From NCBI GenBank assembly GCA_018221205.1, contig JAAOYF010000044.1:1-32836 (forward strand): a stretch of 32,836 bases of DNA. Direction: 5' to 3'. Positions 30,407-32,836 of the stretch are shown here, one piece after another. The DNA is from Candidatus Woesearchaeota archaeon (lineage in GTDB: Archaea; Nanobdellota; Nanobdellia; Woesearchaeales; WJIZ01). How positions within the stretch are numbered: position 1 is the first letter of the stretch; each line of letters begins with the position of its first letter. Below the pieces are notes generated by a model. That model was given only the letters and a program-made list of their open reading frames with translations, searched no databases and was not told where the DNA came from. A program made the position numbers and the translations under genes.

Positions 30407-31796
30407 GAAATTCGACTGGTGCATGGTCATCTGTCAAGATCATTGCGCTTGTTATTTTTTCGACTTTTTCTATGGGCCTTCTCTCTATGACGCGCTGGAT
30501 CTCGACAATGGGCGAAGAGATATCTGTCCCTATCTTCTTCCCGGCAAAAACAATATAGTTTGGACTGAGGTCTATCTCAAAGACTTCTGGAAATATCTCC
30601 AGCATGGTCTGCTCCATAGCATCTATCAATCCTCTATCTTTGGGGCTGTAGACATTCACTGCAATGATGCCTTTTTCTGAAAGGACATCCTGGACAAGAG
30701 TAAAGAATTCCTTTGTTGTTGTGTAGAATGGAGTGTAGATAGAGCCTTGAAAGAGATCTATCTCAATCGCATCATATGTTTTCTTAGTTCTTTTCAGAAA
30801 AGGACGGGCATCTTCGACGAAAATTGAAAGTTTTTTGTTTTCTTGTATGCCGAAGTAGTCTTTTGCCACTTGCACTACTTTTTCATCGATCTCTACGGCG
30901 TCAATGTCGATTTCAGGATAATATATCTGATATTGATCTATTGATGTTCCGGCACCCATGCCTAAGATAAGGAAATTCTCGACTTCTGTCATCAACGGAA
31001 GGAAAAGAAAATAATCATAGTATCTTCCAGAGATGAAAAGTTCATGATGCCTTGTGGAGTGGACATTGGTCTGCTTGTTGAGGAACAATCTCAATTCATT
31101 TGTGGAATTCTTCACGACAATATGATTATAGAGGGAATCGTCCTCATAGATGATCTCTTTGTCAGCTGCATACGTTGGTGTGAAGAGAAGAATGAATGCG
31201 AGCAATGCTAAGGCGATATATTTTCTTCTTATTGTTGATAATGCAATGATGGATATGGCTAATAACGCGAGAAATAACACCTGTAATGATAATCTCACAC
31301 CGATTGAGGGGATTAAGACAAAAGAGCCAAGATAGACTCCAATAATATTTCCTATGGTTGAAATAGCTGTTACACTTCCCACTGTTGTGCCTATTTTATC
31401 TCTTTTTGCGATGAGCTTGATGATATAGGGGGTTACGGTGCTGAGCAAGAACATAGGGAGAGCGAAAAGTGTGAATGTTGCCAGGATTGATCCATAGAAT
31501 AGTCCTACATCAAGAGATTCAAGAAATGGTTTGTAGAAGAAAAGCGTAGCAAGTATGTAGAGTGCGGTGCCTAATATAATATAATAGAGCATCTTAGCAT
31601 CTTTCTGCTTATCTGCTAGTTTCCCGCCAAGATAATAGCCAATTGAAAGTGCGATAAGGATAACTCCGATCAGATTTCCCCAGACATAGATGGAATTTCC
31701 GAAGTAAGGTGCTAACATGCGCGCGCCTATCATCTCCAACGCCATCAAGACTGTTCCGGTTATGAAGGCTGTTATTAAAAGAAGTTTTGAGTCCAT
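30390..31796 (-). CDS. Membrane-fused spermidine synthase-like protein
   Basis: A 468-residue two-part protein. Residues 1 to about 210 contain seven or more membrane segments resembling half of an MFS-like transporter (ITAFITGTVLMALEMIGARM; YVWGNLIGVILIALSIGYYL; STIGNIIGVYLGSFVLIPSI). The rest is a cytosolic or external Rossmann methyltransferase/spermidine synthase fold, with LGMGAGTS (nucleotide-binding loop), DAVEIDEKVV (acidic end of beta 2), DARPFL, YDAIEIDLFQG and a late LTDDHAPVE. Known fused spermidine synthases of this type have uncertain substrates and may not make spermidine; aminopropyl transfer is inferred only. TTG 31799 and ATG 31796 are both possible; the TATA (minus strand GATTAAATACTG, 31816-31827) favours 31796. 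It converges on the OB-fold gene. Confidence 0.85.
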   Translation of the reverse strand: MDSKLLLITAFITGTVLMALEMIGARMLAPYFGNSIYVWGNLIGVILIALSIGYYLGGKLADKQKDAKMLYYIILGTALYILATLFFYKPFLESLDVGLFYGSILATFTLFALPMFLLSTVTPYIIKLIAKRDKIGTTVGSVTAISTIGNIIGVYLGSFVLIPSIGVRLSLQVLFLALLAISIIALSTIRRKYIALALLAFILLFTPTYAADKEIIYEDDSLYNHIVVKNSTNELRLFLNKQTNVHSTRHHELFISGRYYDYFLFLPLMTEVENFLILGMGAGTSIDQYQIYYPEIDIDAVEIDEKVVQVAKDYFGIQENKKLSIFVEDARPFLKRTKKTYDAIEIDLFQGSIYTPFYTTTKEFFTLVQDVLSEKGIIAVNVYSPKDRGLIDAMEQTMLEIFPEVFEIDLSPNYIVFAGKKIGTDISSPIVEIQRVIERRPIEKVEKITSAMILTDDHAPVEFLTGTN

Positions 31797-31815
31797 CAAT
31801 TGTATTGAATAGAAT

Positions 31816-31827
31816 CAGTATTTAATC
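31816..31827 (-). promoter_or_regulatory. TATA box for the spermidine synthase-like gene
   Basis: The minus strand reads GATTAAATACTG, 20-31 bp upstream of ATG 31796. It overlaps the last codons of the MgtC gene. Confidence 0.45.
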
Positions 31828-32224
31828 ATTTCTTTTTCGTAATCTTTCCTTCGATGAGGATGAAATAGATTAAAGCAGCGAAGATTGATGAGAGCAGAAA
31901 TTCTCCCATGCCTATGCCTATGCCGACAATGGCCATGGCCCAAATGGATGCAGCTGTTGTCAGTCCCATGATATCCTTTCCTTTGGCGATGACTGCTCCT
32001 GCTCCCAAGAAGCCTATTCCTGTGATGAGTCCTGAAAGCACTCTTGCTATATCTCCTGGAAAGGATTTTAATGCGACAATTGTGACGAAAGTAGAGCCTA
32101 GGGCGACTAATGACAATGTCCTGATGCCCACTGGCTTATGGGCCTGTTCCCTCTCCATCCCTACGAGAGTTCCCAGTATCCAGGAAAGGAGTAACTTGAA
32201 GACTTCTGCTAAAAATTCATACAT
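31826..32224 (-). CDS. MgtC/SapB family membrane protein
   Basis: A 132-residue membrane protein with about four segments. Signature: LLSWILGTLVGMEREQAHKP, then GIRTLSLVALGSTFVTIVAL, ARVLSGLITGIGFLGAGAVI and GLTTAASIWAMAIVGIGIGM. This is the complete MgtC/SapB core without the long C-terminal domain found in Salmonella MgtC. Family members are associated with Mg2+ homeostasis or modulation of membrane ATPases; transport has not been generally shown. TATA (minus strand AAATTTTTTAAAC, 32245-32257) lies 21-33 bp before ATG 32224. It is divergent from the TctA-like gene. Confidence 0.9.
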   Translation of the reverse strand: MYEFLAEVFKLLLSWILGTLVGMEREQAHKPVGIRTLSLVALGSTFVTIVALKSFPGDIARVLSGLITGIGFLGAGAVIAKGKDIMGLTTAASIWAMAIVGIGIGMGEFLLSSIFAALIYFILIEGKITKKK

Positions 32225-32244
32225 AGCTTCCCTTTAGATCAGGA

Positions 32245-32257
32245 GTTTAAAAAATTT
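32245..32257 (-). promoter_or_regulatory. TATA box for the MgtC gene
   Basis: The minus strand reads AAATTTTTTAAAC, 21-33 bp upstream of ATG 32224. Confidence 0.45.
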
Positions 32258-32292
32258 ACTCTTGGAAGATTTCCGAATTTCTTTGAGAGGAT

Positions 32293-32301
32293 CTTATTAA
32301 T
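32293..32301 (+). promoter_or_regulatory. TATA box for the TctA/DUF112-like gene
   Basis: CTTATTAAT lies 21-29 bp upstream of ATG 32322. It supports that start and shows that the ATG at 32300 in another frame is not used. Confidence 0.5.
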
Positions 32302-32321
32302 GGAGTTCTCATTCTCAATGT

Positions 32322-32836
32322 ATGTTTTGGGAGATCATTATTGCCTTAGCCGTTGGAATAATTTTAGGAATATTTACAGGCTTGATTCCTGGCATCCATG
32401 TGAATCTAGTTTCAGTCATGCTGATCAGTATATCTCCATTTCTCTTGAAATATACGTCTCCTTTAGTGTTGGCTGTCTTCATCATCTCTCTTGCTTTGAC
32501 CCATACCTTCTTAGATAGTCTGCCTTCTATCTTTTTGGGAGCGCCAGATCCAGATATGGTGCTTTCTGTATTGCCTGGGCATAAGATGCTGCTAGAAGGA
32601 AAAGGATTTGAAGCTGTTAAATTGACTGTTATCGGCTCTCTTTTTTGTCTATTCATTACGTTGTTGATCATCCCCTTGCTTGTTCCGGTGTTGCCTTTGA
32701 TCTATGGCTTCATCCAGCCGCATATGGGCTATATTCTTTTAGCGGTTGTCCTTGGGATGATTGTGATGGAGAAAAAGAGATTCATTGGGTTGTATATTTT
32801 CCTTCAAGCAGGCTGTCTTGGATTATTGGTTTTGAA
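32322..32836 (+). CDS. TctA/DUF112-type membrane permease, 3'-partial
   Basis: The frame from ATG 32322 stays open to the window end (171 codons) and reads MFWEIIIALAVGIILGIFTG, LIPGIHVNLVSVMLISISPF, then HTFLDSLPSIFLGAPDPD and MVLSVLPGHKMLLEGKGFEA. The GxxxGLIPGIH and PSIFLGAPDPDxxLSVLPGH motifs are those of the archaeal branch of the TctA/DUF112 family (tripartite tricarboxylate transporter large membrane subunit or relatives). The archaeal members usually stand alone without TctB and TctC, and the substrate is unknown. At least four membrane segments are visible. The C-terminal part lies outside the window. A TATA box at 32293-32301 gives leaderless spacing. Family assignment is by motif. 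Confidence 0.8.
   Translation, partial: MFWEIIIALAVGIILGIFTGLIPGIHVNLVSVMLISISPFLLKYTSPLVLAVFIISLALTHTFLDSLPSIFLGAPDPDMVLSVLPGHKMLLEGKGFEAVKLTVIGSLFCLFITLLIIPLLVPVLPLIYGFIQPHMGYILLAVVLGMIVMEKKRFIGLYIFLQAGCLGLLVL

Noticed and set aside
32300-32518. Open frame of 72 codons from ATG 32300 on the plus strand.
   Set aside because: It is out of frame with the TctA/DUF112 motifs; the frame from ATG 32322 has family motifs, runs to the window end and fits the TATA spacing.
1-32836. CRISPR array, insertion sequence, rRNA or tRNA genes.
   Set aside because: No regularly spaced repeats of 25-40 bp, no transposase-like protein, and no rRNA or tRNA consensus segments were found by reading both strands; a covariance-model scan could still find a divergent RNA.

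Overview
The window looks like a compact archaeal chromosome segment, most plausibly from a DPANN-type lineage such as Woesearchaeota or Pacearchaeota; the lineage is inferred. Archaeal markers are Kae1, a membrane-anchored LonB protease, a ribbon-helix-helix antitoxin, a truncated AsnRS-like protein resembling the archaeal asparagine synthetase, and TATA boxes about 25 bp upstream of most start codons. That spacing implies leaderless mRNAs. Shine-Dalgarno (SD) sequences appear mainly in front of genes inside operons and of secreted proteins. Several genes have a bacterial flavour: an E. coli Pol II-like DNA polymerase, an RhlE-like helicase, PspC and MgtC.

Layout. 1-2601 (+): the 3' part of a dolichol/phytol kinase-like membrane enzyme, then a MoxR-type AAA ATPase overlapping its VWA (MIDAS) partner. 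2591-5088 (-): three unrecognised proteins, one built of a 63-residue tandem repeat. 5170-7114: a metallophosphoesterase (+), a 99-residue orphan (-) and Kae1 (+). 7118-8735: a truncated AsnRS/asparagine-synthetase-like gene divergent from an Lrp/AsnC regulator. 8773-10441: a Fic gene and a RelE-type toxin-antitoxin pair, each bounded by copies of a short direct repeat (core ACGGCCAGTC), a cassette-like accessory island. 10447-13001: RhlE-like helicase, PspC protein, and a DraG/J1-crystallin-like ADP-ribosylglycohydrolase. 12993-14773 (-): a secreted acidic coiled-coil protein followed by a 59-residue lipoprotein in ATGA overlap. 15011-17356 (-): the Pol II-like family B polymerase. 17469-26457 (-): a five-gene cell-surface operon headed by a 1402-residue subtilase carrying a C-terminal lipase-like alpha/beta-hydrolase region. 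26690-32836: LonB, an M20 peptidase, a small OB-fold-like membrane protein, a membrane-fused spermidine synthase-like protein, MgtC, and the start of a TctA/DUF112-type permease cut by the window end.

How the parts fit. The five-gene surface operon encodes large, sequon-rich exported proteins together with a protease/hydrolase that could process or remodel them. The neighbouring secreted coiled-coil protein and lipoprotein form a second export operon. LonB and the MoxR-VWA pair are intracellular AAA modules. The Lrp/AsnC-AsnRS-like pair suggests feedback control of asparagine supply. Genes are packed tightly, with convergent pairs overlapping at their 3' ends by up to 26 bp. No rRNA, tRNA, transposase or CRISPR array was recognised. 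The strongest candidates for something undescribed are the repeat-bounded Fic/TA island, the protease-hydrolase fusion, the 63-residue repeat protein, and two structured intergenic elements at about 14946-14998 and 26599-26645.
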